From Streptomyces buecherae (lineage in GTDB: Bacteria; Actinomycetota; Actinomycetes; Streptomycetales; Streptomycetaceae), in NCBI RefSeq assembly GCF_014295035.1, contig NZ_CP060404.1, positions 910,001-974,000 on the forward strand: a DNA stretch of 64,000 nucleotides, in the 5' to 3' direction. The position numbers were made by a program, and so were the translations under genes. Within the stretch, counting starts at the first letter, position 1. Each line of letters begins with the position of its first letter. This document shows positions 26,592 through 34,823 of this stretch, piece after piece. A model generated the notes under the pieces. The model was not told where the DNA came from and did not search any database. It saw only the letters and a program-made list of their open reading frames with translations.

Positions 26592-27050
26592 GTGACAGAC
26601 CTGAAGCGACAGGAAGCGGCGAGTCCGGAGGTGCGGCGGCGCGTCCAGGAGAGCTTCGACCGCCAGGGGTTGATGAGCCACCTCGGTGCGCGGATATCGC
26701 ACATCGCGCCGGGCCGCGTGCACATCGTGCTCCCGGCCCGCCCCGAAGTCACCCAGCAGAACGGCTTCTTCCACGCCGGAGCCACCAGCGCCATCGCCGA
26801 CAGCGCCGGCGGCTACGCCGCGTACACCCTGTTCCCCGAGAACGCGGACGTGCTCACCGTCGAGTACAAGGTCAACCTGCTCGCGCCGGCCACCGGCGAC
26901 CACATCGAGGCGGTCGGAACCGTCATCAGGTCCGGACGCACCCTGACGGTCTGCCAGTTGGAGGTGTTCGGCGTCCAGGGTGACGGCGAGCGAAAGCCCG
27001 TCGCCCACGGGCAGCAGACACTGATCCGGCTGGATCGCCCCGCGGAATAG
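26592..27050 (+). CDS. PaaI family hotdog thioesterase
   Basis: A 152-residue protein of the PaaI/DUF4442-like hotdog fold, acting as an acyl-CoA thioesterase. The active-site helix region QQNGFFHAGATSAIADSAGGYAAYT (residues about 55-80) is the PaaI hallmark, with HAGATSAIADSAGG. DVLTVEYKVNLLAPATGD follows on the next strands, as in the family. GTG start with GGAGGAG six bases upstream. It is divergent from the udh-like gene and convergent with the MBL hydrolase gene. Substrate unknown. Confidence 0.88.
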   Translation: MTDLKRQEAASPEVRRRVQESFDRQGLMSHLGARISHIAPGRVHIVLPARPEVTQQNGFFHAGATSAIADSAGGYAAYTLFPENADVLTVEYKVNLLAPATGDHIEAVGTVIRSGRTLTVCQLEVFGVQGDGERKPVAHGQQTLIRLDRPAE

Positions 27051-27123
27051 GCGGTCGGCGCGGGCTGGGCAGGTGGGCGCCCGGCCGTGGGGCGGACTCC
27101 CGCGCGGGCCGAAGCGCCGTGGG

Positions 27124-28014
27124 TCACGCGTCGACGGGGTGCCAGGTGGGGCCGTCGTCGCCCGGGCGCACGCGTCCGAACACCACGTCGGCGAAGTGGA
27201 CGCCGAAGCCGATCGTGCCGGGCTCCTGGAGTTCGGCGACAAGTTGGCGGCGGAAGTCGGCGGACTGCGCGCTGTCGTGGTCGGACCAGACGGACCACTC
27301 CGGGTGGCCGATCTGGATCGGCGAGTGCATGGCGTCGCCGAAGGCGATCAGCCGGCGTCCGCCCCCGCTGACGACGTAGGCGGTGTGGCCGGGCGTGTGG
27401 CCGAGGAGGAAGCGGACCCGGACGCCGGGGAAGATCTCCTGGCCGTCCGTCACCGTGCGCACCCGCGGCTCCAGCGCGGCCAACGTCTCGGGGCTGGTGC
27501 CGTGCGCCGCCAGCAGGTCGCGCTGGGCCCACTCGGGCTCGGCGACCAGGTAGTCGGCCCCGGTGAAGGCGGGCCGGTCGGCGCCCGGCGCGCGGTGCGC
27601 GGCCCAACCGAGGTGATCGACGTGCAGGTGCGTGAAGGCCACCGCCTCGATGTCCGCGGGGCGGTGGCCGAGGCGGGCCAGGTTCTCCAGGAGGGCGCCG
27701 CCGTACGTGGCGCCGATCGGGCCGTCCGGCTGGGCGGGCAGCGACCGAGGGCCGAATCCGGCGTCGATCAGCAGTGCGCGGCCCTCCGCCTCCACCAGCA
27801 GCCCGCCGATTCCGGCCACGAGGTAGCCGGCGTCGTCCAGGTACCCGGGGTGGGTGGCCCACACGTCCTCGGTGGTGTCGGGCAGCCAGCCGCGCGGGGC
27901 GAGTTGGACCGCCCCGTCCGGCACGTACGTCACCTTCGTCCCGCCCAGCTCCAGCGAGCGGAGTTCGGACGGCCGGCGCAGCCGCTCGGCCTGGTGCGAT
28001 GCGGTGGTGCTCAT
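27124..28014 (-). CDS. MBL fold metallohydrolase
   Basis: A 296-residue metallo-beta-lactamase fold hydrolase. The metal-binding motif HLHVDHLGW (HxHxDH) is at about residue 120; further ligands are the His of LLGHTPGHT (about 195), the Asp of AFGDAMH and a C-terminal His (GVHFAD). LLIDAGFGPRSLP precedes the first motif as in related lactonases and quorum-quenching hydrolases. No signal peptide, so cytoplasmic. Divergent from a MarR regulator across 186 bp containing two palindromes, so the regulator probably represses it. Substrate (for example a lactone or small ester) is not determinable. Confidence 0.87.
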   Translation of the reverse strand: MSTTASHQAERLRRPSELRSLELGGTKVTYVPDGAVQLAPRGWLPDTTEDVWATHPGYLDDAGYLVAGIGGLLVEAEGRALLIDAGFGPRSLPAQPDGPIGATYGGALLENLARLGHRPADIEAVAFTHLHVDHLGWAAHRAPGADRPAFTGADYLVAEPEWAQRDLLAAHGTSPETLAALEPRVRTVTDGQEIFPGVRVRFLLGHTPGHTAYVVSGGGRRLIAFGDAMHSPIQIGHPEWSVWSDHDSAQSADFRRQLVAELQEPGTIGFGVHFADVVFGRVRPGDDGPTWHPVDA

Positions 28015-28138
28015 GGGTGCTCGTTCCTTCCCGCGGACGACGTCTCCGCGAACGACTTCTGCGCACACGACAAGGGCGATCACCGCCGGCCGTTGGCCCG
28101 CTGGGCATCGGCCGGCGACGTCCCGGAAACCGTATGCA

Positions 28139-28164
28139 TCAAGCTTGAACTATGCAAGCTTGCA
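28139..28164. promoter_or_regulatory. Two palindromes, likely MarR operators
   Basis: TCAAGCTTGA (28139-28148) and TGCAAGCTTGCA (28153-28164) are perfect palindromes sharing the core CAAGCTTG. Their centres are 15 bp apart. They lie 37-62 bp upstream of the MarR gene, between it and the divergent MBL hydrolase gene, a classic site for MarR autorepression. Confidence 0.65.
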
Positions 28165-28200
28165 ATATTCAGGCTGGATGCTTTTGCTACGATTGGCCGC

Positions 28201-28626
28201 ATGACACACCCGGAGACGCAGGCCATCGCCGAGCGGGAACTGTGCGGCCTGATCAACGGGATGGCCCACCAGATCGCGGAGCACGTACGGCAGCGCGCCG
28301 TCAGCCTGGGCCTGACCGCTCCCCAGGCGACGGCGCTGCGCGAGTTGACCGGGCCGATGACGATGCGCGAGCTGGCGGAGCGCATGAGTTGCGAACCCTC
28401 CAACGCCACTTTCGTCGTGGACAAGTTGGAGAAGCGGTCGCTGATCGAGCGCCACCCGCACCCCACCGACCGCCGCGCCAAGCAACTGGTCCTCACCCCG
28501 CAGGGCACCGCGCTGCGCGAGCGACTCCTCGAACTGCTCAGCTCGGAATCCCCGCTCGCCGGCCTGTCGCAGGAGGAGCGAGCGACCCTGCGACGCCTGC
28601 TCGCCCAGGCCACCACCCACCCCTGA
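28201..28626 (+). CDS. MarR family transcriptional regulator
   Basis: A 141-residue winged-helix regulator of the MarR family. The HTH is at about residues 55-85 (MTMRELAERMSCEPSNATFVVDKLEKRSLI), followed by the wing ERHPHPTDRRAKQLVLT with the conserved D-R-R that contacts DNA. Helices at both ends form the dimer interface. It starts at an ATG next to the tandem palindromes that are its likely operators, and is divergent from the MBL fold hydrolase. Ligand unknown. Confidence 0.9.
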   Translation: MTHPETQAIAERELCGLINGMAHQIAEHVRQRAVSLGLTAPQATALRELTGPMTMRELAERMSCEPSNATFVVDKLEKRSLIERHPHPTDRRAKQLVLTPQGTALRERLLELLSSESPLAGLSQEERATLRRLLAQATTHP

Positions 28627-29004
28627 CACGACGCCGCCAGCGACGTCACGAGCGACGTCGCGAGCGAGCGCCGCCAGGTGGCCGACGCCAGGAGTCGCCG
28701 ACGCCGCCGGCCGCGCCCGGGCGGCCGAGATCGCCGCCCGGCCGTCCGCGGCGCCCAACCCCGGCGACGCCCACACCTCTTCCGTGGATGTGCGAGGTCC
28801 CCACGGGCCCGCGATAGTTTCGGGATGTTCCCCCGCCCGCCCCAGAGGCCGGGGGTGGTGAGCGCCCGACCACCGGTCCGTACGGCCCCTTGGCGTCGAC
28901 GCCGAGGGGCGCACACCGGTCCGGTAGATGCCCCAGACGTCCTCCCCTTCACCGACCTCTAGGCGCCTCCGGGGCCGTGCGGTCGAGCGGTCGTGTGCGT
29001 GGCG
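28627..29004. other. Convergent intergenic stretch, no gene seen
   Basis: About 380 bp between the MarR gene (+) and the HU-like gene (-). It has a short degenerate repeat of AGCGACGTC with flanking GAGCG near 28640-28670. No reading frame with protein features was seen. Confidence 0.4.
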
Positions 29005-29268
29005 TCAGCCGGTCTCGTCGTGCAGGTATTCGGTGAGCGCCTTGCCGGGGCGGAAGGCGGCGGTTCCGTTCTGGTCGTGGAAGCTTCCGAAGCTCCCGAG
29101 GGTGACCGTCTCGCCCTCTCTGAGCGCGCCGGCGATGACCCCCGGGCGGTCCATGGTCCCGAAAACCGTGTCGAGTACCCGCTCGACCTCTTCCGGAGCG
29201 AGCCGCCGCCCGCCGCCGTCAGCGGCCGTCTCACCCGTGGTGGTGCTGACCAACTGGGACTTGTCCAT
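29005..29268 (-). CDS. HU-like DNA-binding protein lacking the beta arm
   Basis: An 87-residue protein with HU features at both ends: MDKSQLVSTT at the start, helix VERVLDTVFGTM, then TVTLGSFGSF and AFRPGKALTEYL at the end. In HU the segment between FGSF and AFxPGK is about 20-25 residues and forms the DNA-embracing beta-ribbon arm; here it is only HDQNGTA. It therefore keeps the dimer body but has lost the arm. It may bind DNA weakly, dimerise with a full HU and modulate it, or act in another way. ATG 29268 follows the usual HU start (MNKSQLV). Confidence 0.75.
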   Translation of the reverse strand: MDKSQLVSTTTGETAADGGGRRLAPEEVERVLDTVFGTMDRPGVIAGALREGETVTLGSFGSFHDQNGTAAFRPGKALTEYLHDETG

Positions 29269-29555
29269 CCGTGGCACCCGCTCCCGATCCGTCGTAGCCG
29301 TACGCCTTGCGCTCCACGATCGCGGCCGACCGGCCGCCGCGCACCTTCGACCGGGCGTGCGGTGGGACGCCAGGGCCACGAACGACGCCCGGGCCGGGCA
29401 CGCCCCCGCCCGTGTCCGGCCGCGCGACGATACCGGGCGCGGGCGGGGCCAATCGGCGGATGTCGCGATGCGGGACCTTCCCCGGTGTGGCCAAGGTGGT
29501 CGTGTGCCGCCGGGGTCGGGTGGCCCGGTCGCGGAGCGTGGAGTGGGAGTCGCCG

Positions 29556-30449
29556 GTGACGAACATGAGCCCCTTGCGGGGACGGCTGGCCGTGGTCACC
29601 GGCGCCGCGCGCGGTGTGGGGGCCGCCACCGCGCGCGCGTTGGCGCACCGCGGCGCCCGGGTGGCGCTGCTGGGCCGCGAGGAGTCGACGCTGGCGGCGG
29701 TGAGCGGACCGTTGCCGGGCGATGTGCGGTGCTGGGAGGTGGACGTCACCGACGACGCCGCCATGGCGCGGGTCGCCCAGGACATCCGGGGCCGGATGGG
29801 CCCGCCGTCGGTGGTGGTCGCCAACGCGGGGATCGCCGAGGGCGGACCGTTCGTGACCTCCGACCCGGTGACCTGGCGCCGCACGGTCGAGGTCAACCTC
29901 ATCGGCAGCGCCGTCACCGCCCGCGTGTTCCTGCCCGCGCTCCTCGACACCCGCGGCTTCTTCCTCCAGATCGGCTCCCTGGCCTGCTTCGGCACCTCGC
30001 CCCTGATGAGCGCGTACTGCGCCTCCAAGGCCGGCGTGGAGGCCATGACGCACGCGCTGCGCGCGGAAGTCGCGCATCGCGGAGTGGACGTGGGCATCGC
30101 CTACCTGAACTGGACCGACACCGACATGATCCACGACGCGGACCGGCACGCCGTGCTGCGGGAACTCCGAGCCCACATGCCGCGCCCGGCCCGACGGATC
30201 CATCCCGTCGAGGTGGTCGCCGCGCGGTTGGTGGGGCAGATCGAACGGCGGTCGGCCACGGTGTACATCCCCGCCTGGCTCCGGGCCGTACAGGTGGTGC
30301 GGGCCGCACTGCCCCCCGTGGTCACCTGGGTCTCCCGACGGGAGCTGCCCCGGCTGGAGCGGGAGTCGCACCTGGAGGCCACCGGCCCGCTGGGCCCCGG
30401 CGGTCACGCGGCCCGCGAGCGCGGCGGCTCCCCGGCCCCGCGCGGATGA
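29556..30449 (+). CDS. SDR family oxidoreductase
   Basis: A 297-residue classical short-chain dehydrogenase. The cofactor motif is VTGAARGVGAATARAL (about residues 13-28); NAG is near residue 95; the catalytic Ser (IGSLACFG) and YCASK (Tyr-x3-Lys) are near 145 and 160. The tail (about 245-297) extends past the usual fold with a possible membrane-contacting helix (LRAVQVVRAALPPVVTWVS). GTG 29556 has GGGAG six bases upstream; an ATG three codons later is an alternative. Substrate unknown. It is not in an obvious operon. Confidence 0.85.
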   Translation: MTNMSPLRGRLAVVTGAARGVGAATARALAHRGARVALLGREESTLAAVSGPLPGDVRCWEVDVTDDAAMARVAQDIRGRMGPPSVVVANAGIAEGGPFVTSDPVTWRRTVEVNLIGSAVTARVFLPALLDTRGFFLQIGSLACFGTSPLMSAYCASKAGVEAMTHALRAEVAHRGVDVGIAYLNWTDTDMIHDADRHAVLRELRAHMPRPARRIHPVEVVAARLVGQIERRSATVYIPAWLRAVQVVRAALPPVVTWVSRRELPRLERESHLEATGPLGPGGHAARERGGSPAPRG

Positions 30450-30793
30450 CGGGCCGCAGCGGCCCGGCCGGCCCCTGCGCCAGACCCCGGGCGCAGGCGC
30501 GCCCGCACGGGCAACCCGCGGGTTCCGCCAACCGGTGACAGGAGGAGCCCCACGCGAAAAGGGGAACCCGCGGCGTGTCCGGCCCGTGGGGCAGGAGGGT
30601 CCTGGCCGGGCCGACCGGGCCGCTCGTGTCGGGCGCGGTCGCCGTGCTGGTGCGCAAGCGCTGCTGAGCCGGTGGGTCAGCATCCGTGGGCGTCCCGTTC
30701 GCGGACTACGGCACCGTCAGGGCGCCGGACGGTGCCGCGGCTCCCACCCGACTGCGTTGTTTGCGGTGTGACCGGGCGGAAACCCGGCTGCCC
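30450..30793. other. Intergenic stretch before the Rieske gene
   Basis: A 344-bp stretch between two plus-strand genes. Near 30452-30466 there is a short hairpin (GGGCCG-CAG-CGGCCC). Frames are open but no protein pattern was recognised. Confidence 0.4.
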
Positions 30794-31744
30794 ATGACTA
30801 CATGGCGACATCACCCTCGAATGCGGCAGAACCGTCTGCTGTGGCTGCTGGACCGTCTCGAACGGGAGCCACGGGCCGACCCGCTGATCGACCTCCTCGG
30901 CCGGGCAGTGCGTGCCCTGCCGCTGGGGCGCGGCCGGGACGCGCTGCACGGCACATGGCTCGGGCACCCGGTCCATCCGCTGATGGTCCAGGTGCCGATC
31001 GGTAGCTGGCTGTCCGCGGCCGTGCTGGACCTGCGGCCCGGCCGCTCCCGCGAGGCGGACCTGCTCGTGGCCGTCGGACTCGCGGCGGCCGCGCCCGCCG
31101 CGCTGACCGGCTCCGTCGACTGGGCGCGGCTGCACCGACAGCAGCAGCGCGTCGGACTGGCGCACGCCCTGTCCAACACCACGGCCGTCGCCCTGTACGC
31201 GGCCTCGCTCGCCTGTCGCCTCCGCGGGCGGACGGGACGCGGCCGGACGTACGGCTTCCTGGGGCTGACGGCGGTCGGCGTCGGCGGCATGCTCGGCGGC
31301 CACCTGGCCTATCGGCAGGCGTCCGGCGCCAACCACGCCGAGGAGGTCCCGCACGTCATCACCGAGGGCTGGCACCGGATCGGGACGATGGACGAGTTCC
31401 CGGCCGGCCGGCCCGTGCGGCGCAGCGTGGACGACGTGCCGGTCCTGGTGGTGCGCGAGACCGGCGGTACGGTCCACGCGCTGGCCGACCGGTGCAGCCA
31501 TCTGGCGGGGCCGCTGTCCGAGGGCACGGTGGACGACGGGTGTGTGCGGTGCCCGTGGCACGGCAGTGTCTTCCGGCTCTCGGACGGCTGGAACGTGCGC
31601 GGCCCGGCGACCGCGCCCCAGCCCGCCTTCGACACCCGGGTCGTCGACGGCCACGTCGAGGTGCGCCTGCGCCGGCAGGACCGGGCGGAGCGGGCGAGCG
31701 ACGATCGGGAAGCGGGCCGGGGCGGGAGCGTGGTGGCGCCATGA
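30794..31744 (+). CDS. DUF2231-Rieske (2Fe-2S) membrane protein
   Basis: A 316-residue fusion. Residues about 45-190 are a DUF2231-type membrane domain: LGHPVHPLMVQVPIGSW opens it and three to four helices follow (VAVGLAAAAPAALTGSVDW, ALSNTTAVALYAASLA, FLGLTAVGVGGMLGGHL). Residues about 205-300 are a Rieske iron-sulfur domain with the ligands in CSHLAGPLSE and CPWHGSVF (C-x-H and C-x2-H). It should pass electrons at the cytoplasmic membrane; partners are not known. The ATG at 30794 is the first plausible; 30821 is an alternative. Its stop overlaps the DUF1360 gene (ATGA). Confidence 0.85.
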   Translation: MTTWRHHPRMRQNRLLWLLDRLEREPRADPLIDLLGRAVRALPLGRGRDALHGTWLGHPVHPLMVQVPIGSWLSAAVLDLRPGRSREADLLVAVGLAAAAPAALTGSVDWARLHRQQQRVGLAHALSNTTAVALYAASLACRLRGRTGRGRTYGFLGLTAVGVGGMLGGHLAYRQASGANHAEEVPHVITEGWHRIGTMDEFPAGRPVRRSVDDVPVLVVRETGGTVHALADRCSHLAGPLSEGTVDDGCVRCPWHGSVFRLSDGWNVRGPATAPQPAFDTRVVDGHVEVRLRRQDRAERASDDREAGRGGSVVAP

Positions 31745-32283
31745 GCACAGGCACTGACGGCCGCCTCCGACGACGTGTGCGCGGGGCCCTCCGGCGCACC
31801 GAGCAGGACTACTCGGGTGCGCGCGACCGGCCGTTGGGCGGATACCTCGCGGCCATGGCGGGGTTCGGGGTGTACACCGCGGCCTGGGCGACAGCGGTGC
31901 GGCTCCGCGGGCGGCCCGTACCCGACCGGCCCGAACCCTGGGACGTGGTCCTGACCTCCGTGGCCACGTTCCGGCTCAGCCGGCTGCTCAGCAAGGCATC
32001 GGTGACCAGCCCGCTGCGGGCCCCGTTCACCAGGTACGTCGGTCCACGGGGCCCGGCCGAACTCCACGAGGAGGCGCAGTCCGAGGGCGGCAAGGACACG
32101 GTCGGCGAGCTGGTGACCTGCCCCTTCTGCGTGAGCGTCTGGGTGGCCTCGACGCTGACCGCCGGCCAGTTGCTCTGGCCGCGCGCGACCCGCACCACCA
32201 TGGGCGCGCTCGCCGCGCTGGCCGGGTCGGACGCGTTGCAGCTGGCGTACGCCGCGCTGGTGGACAAGACCACCGGAGACTGA
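31741..32283 (+). CDS. DUF1360 domain-containing membrane protein
   Basis: A 180-residue protein with DUF1360 features: a first hydrophobic segment (GYLAAMAGFGVYTAAWATAV), the sequence VVLTSVATFRLSRLLSKASVTSPLRAPF, then ELVTCPFCVSVWVAST with a conserved CPFC motif, and more helices. Function unknown; the family occurs with sporulation or membrane stress genes in bacilli and actinomycetes. Its ATG overlaps the stop of the Rieske protein gene, so the two are coupled and likely act together. Confidence 0.85.
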   Translation: MSTGTDGRLRRRVRGALRRTEQDYSGARDRPLGGYLAAMAGFGVYTAAWATAVRLRGRPVPDRPEPWDVVLTSVATFRLSRLLSKASVTSPLRAPFTRYVGPRGPAELHEEAQSEGGKDTVGELVTCPFCVSVWVASTLTAGQLLWPRATRTTMGALAALAGSDALQLAYAALVDKTTGD

Positions 32284-32289
32284 ACTCGT

Positions 32290-32318
32290 CGCGGCGCGGT
32301 CGACGGTCCCGCGCCGCG
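32290..32318 (+). terminator. Hairpin after DUF1360 gene
   Basis: Arms 32290-32299 and 32309-32318 pair over 10 bp, starting seven bases after the DUF1360 stop codon. Confidence 0.6.
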
Positions 32319-32344
32319 GCGGCTGCCGGTGGAGCCCGCCAGGA

Positions 32345-32488
32345 GGGCCCGGGCGGCCTCCCGAGGACGTCGGCGGCGATCTCCGCCAACGTCCGCCCGG
32401 TGCGGAACGCCTCGGCACGCACGAGAGCCAGCGCGTCCTCGGGACCGACCCCCGGGTGCTCCGCCGCGAGGCGCTCGGGGGTGGCGCG
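32345..32488 (-). pseudogene. ANTAR-domain remnant
   Basis: A minus-strand frame encodes about 48 residues (RATPERLAAEHPGVGPEDAL then ALVRAEAFRTGRTLAEIAADVLGRP) that look like the three-helix ANTAR RNA-binding domain: Ala-rich helix, 'L..E' helix, then RTLAEIA. Upstream sequence in frame is not protein-like, so only the domain's core survives. It is either a decayed regulator or a chance likeness; evidence is one motif read by eye. Confidence 0.35.
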
Positions 32489-32649
32489 GCAGTTCCCCTG
32501 GCCGCCGTCTCCCGCCCCGCCGGGGGGGAGGGCTCCCCGTACGTGACACGGCCGGAAGAGCGCGCCGCGTCTCCCGTCGGCCCGACCGCGCTTCCCGCCC
32601 CGGGTGACGCCTGGGTGAGTGGGCGCCCCGTCGTGGGGACAAGAGACGT

Positions 32650-33132
32650 ATGCAGACATTTCTCCCCTATGCGAACTTCTCCGACTCCGCGGCCGTCCTG
32701 GACCCGAGGCGTCTTGGCAAGCAGCGCGTCGAGGCGCTCCAGGTGTTCCGGGGGCTGACCGTGCCGACGTACGGGTGGCGGCGGCACCCCGCGGTGCGGA
32801 TGTGGGCCGGGTACGAGGAGGCCCTGGTGCGGTATGGCCTGGATGTCTGCGACACCTGGACGGCCGAGGGCCGGGCCGACACCTGTTCCCTCACCCTCGT
32901 CACCGACTACCGCGCCTGGCGCCCGTCGGCCGAGGTGCGCGAGCAGGCCGGGCTGGCGGCGGCGGGTGAGCTGCCACCCTGGCTCGGCGACCCCGCGTTC
33001 CACCGCAGCCACCAGTCGGCACTGGTGCGCAAGGACCCCGCGTACTACCGCCCCCACTTCCCCGACGTACCGGACGACCTTCCCTACCTCTGGCCGGCCT
33101 CCGACCGAGCCGGCGACGGCCAGGCGGAGTGA
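32650..33132 (+). CDS. Pyrimidine-dimer glycosylase-like protein (MSMEG_6728 family)
   Basis: A 160-residue protein of the small family named after MSMEG_6728, related to the T4 endonuclease V fold (Pyr_excise). It starts MQTFLPYANFSDSAAVLDPRRLGKQRVEALQ, followed by YGWRRHPAVRMWAGYEEAL, and has the FHRSHQSALVRKDPAYYRPHF end motif that is strongly conserved in the group. In T4 endonuclease V the N-terminal amine is the nucleophile; whether this protein does the same is not shown. It is followed 93 bp later by a photoproduct-lyase-type radical SAM enzyme, which suggests repair of UV damage. Confidence 0.82.
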   Translation: MQTFLPYANFSDSAAVLDPRRLGKQRVEALQVFRGLTVPTYGWRRHPAVRMWAGYEEALVRYGLDVCDTWTAEGRADTCSLTLVTDYRAWRPSAEVREQAGLAAAGELPPWLGDPAFHRSHQSALVRKDPAYYRPHFPDVPDDLPYLWPASDRAGDGQAE

Positions 33133-33225
33133 TGGCGGAGACTTCGTAGACTGGGGCAAACGCCTCGGTATCGGTCACGGCTCAGGAGGCCGGGGAGGCG
33201 CGCGAGGAAGCGGAGTGGAGTGAAC

Positions 33226-34407
33226 ATGGGACGACCTCCCCAGGAGCCGGCCGGCGAGTCCGAGGGCCTGTTCGGCATGGCGGAGCTCATGGCCGCGGCC
33301 ACGCCCACCCGAGCACGGGAACACCGGCCGTTCCGCGACGGACCCAAGGCGCGCGAACTGCTGCGGGTGGGGGAGATCCACGCGGAACCGGCCGCCGCCG
33401 CGTCCTGGCGGGGCCGGCAGATCATCGCGCGCTTCCCCGACGCCCGGGTCGTCGAGACGGACTCCCACTGGCGCATCCCGCACCTCCACGGCAACCAGGG
33501 AAACGTCGAGCGTTGGGTCAGGATCAAGCGGGAGACACTGGTCCTCGGCGAACGCACCTCCCTGGCCGTCCGCCCCAACGGACGGTCCGCCGACTGGATC
33601 GCCCCCGGCCTGTCCAACGGATGCGCCATGGCCTGCGCGTACTGCTACGTCCCGCGCCGCAAGGGGTTCGCCAACCCCATCACCGTCTTCACCAACGTCG
33701 ACCGCGTCCTGAACGCCATCGGCCGTCACCTCGCCGCCACCGGGCCGAAGAAGGAGCCCAACCAGTGCGACGAGCGGGTCTGGGTCTACGACATCGGCGA
33801 GAACGGCGACTGCTCGGTGGACGACCTGATCAGCGACAACACCGCCGACCTCGTCCGCGCCTTCCGCCGCTGGCCCACGGCCAAGGCGTCCTTCGCGACC
33901 AAGCTGGTCAATCCCGACCTGTTGCGGCTCGACCCGCAGGGTCGCACCCGCGTCCGCTTCTCCCTCATGCCGCCGGACGACTCCCGCCTCCTCGACATCC
34001 GGACCAGCCCCGTCCCCGCCCGCGTCGAGGCGGCCGCCGACTTCCTGGACGCCGGCTACGAGGTGCACTTCAACCTGTCCCCGGTGGTGATCCGCCCCGG
34101 CTGGCGCGCGGCCTGGGACGACCTGCTGCGCATGATGGACGATGTCCTCCCGCACCGGGTGAAGGAGCAGGCCGCCGCGGAGATCATCATGCTCACCCAC
34201 AACCAGGACCTGCACGAGGTCAACCTGGGCTGGCACCCCCGCGCCGAGGACGTCCTGTGGCAGCCGGACCTCCAGCAGCCCAAGAGGTCCGAGAACGGCG
34301 CCCTGAACGTCCGCTACCGCAGCACGGTCAAACCCCAGGCCGTCGAGACCCTGTCCCGCATGATCCGGACCCGCGCGCCCTGGCTGCGCGTGCGGTACGC
34401 CTTCTGA
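33226..34407 (+). CDS. Spore photoproduct lyase family radical SAM protein
   Basis: A 393-residue radical SAM enzyme. The cluster-binding Cys are C133, C137 and C140 in GCAMACAYCYV, the CxxxCxxC motif. The surrounding LRR-like and C-terminal sequences (VRFSLMPPDDSRLLDIRT, LTHNQDLHEVNLGWHP) match actinobacterial members of the spore photoproduct lyase family. Bacillus SPL reverses the UV lesion 5-thyminyl-5,6-dihydrothymine. Streptomyces exospores lack the Bacillus type of DNA-coating proteins, so the substrate may differ. ATG 33226 has GGAG five bases upstream; a GTG two codons earlier is possible. It follows the dimer-glycosylase-like gene. Confidence 0.85.
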   Translation: MGRPPQEPAGESEGLFGMAELMAAATPTRAREHRPFRDGPKARELLRVGEIHAEPAAAASWRGRQIIARFPDARVVETDSHWRIPHLHGNQGNVERWVRIKRETLVLGERTSLAVRPNGRSADWIAPGLSNGCAMACAYCYVPRRKGFANPITVFTNVDRVLNAIGRHLAATGPKKEPNQCDERVWVYDIGENGDCSVDDLISDNTADLVRAFRRWPTAKASFATKLVNPDLLRLDPQGRTRVRFSLMPPDDSRLLDIRTSPVPARVEAAADFLDAGYEVHFNLSPVVIRPGWRAAWDDLLRMMDDVLPHRVKEQAAAEIIMLTHNQDLHEVNLGWHPRAEDVLWQPDLQQPKRSENGALNVRYRSTVKPQAVETLSRMIRTRAPWLRVRYAF

Positions 34408-34444
34408 CCACCTGGGAGAACCGGGCCCCGACCGCACACCCTCG

Positions 34445-34600
34445 GCGCGTCACACGCACGCTCCCGTAGCGAAAGCCCACGTCGCAGGGGTGGTCCCGCC
34501 GGCCGTCGGTGACCATGGTCGCGAGCGCGTCGACCGCCTCGGCCGCGGCCACCGAGGCGGGAGGAAACCCCGGGTCAGCGCGAGCCCGATGGAAGTGCCG
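34445..34600 (-). pseudogene. Possible pterin-carbinolamine dehydratase-like remnant
   Basis: A minus-strand frame of about 52 residues contains SVAAAEAVDALATMVTDGRRDHPCDVGFRYGSVRVT. This resembles the 'HHPDVDLRYxxVxVxL' core of 4a-hydroxytetrahydrobiopterin dehydratase-like domains. It lacks a convincing start and the C-terminal half, so it looks decayed. The likeness is short, and chance is possible. The 417-bp gap 34408-34823 holds nothing else recognisable. Confidence 0.3.
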
Positions 34601-34823
34601 CCCCTTCGTGGCCCCCGGATGGCCCGGAGTGACCAGGTCAGGGCGGCGAACCGTCGAGCCGGCGGGCGTTCCTCGCCGGCCGACGAGAGAGCGGCCGAGC
34701 GAGGGCCAGGCGGCCGGCCACCGTCGCGGGGTTCTCCGGCGTCCACCACGTGAGCCGAGGCGTGCCCGGTCCCCCGCCCCCGAGGGGCGAGGTGGGGCGG
34801 CGGCGCCGGGCCCGGTGGCCGCG

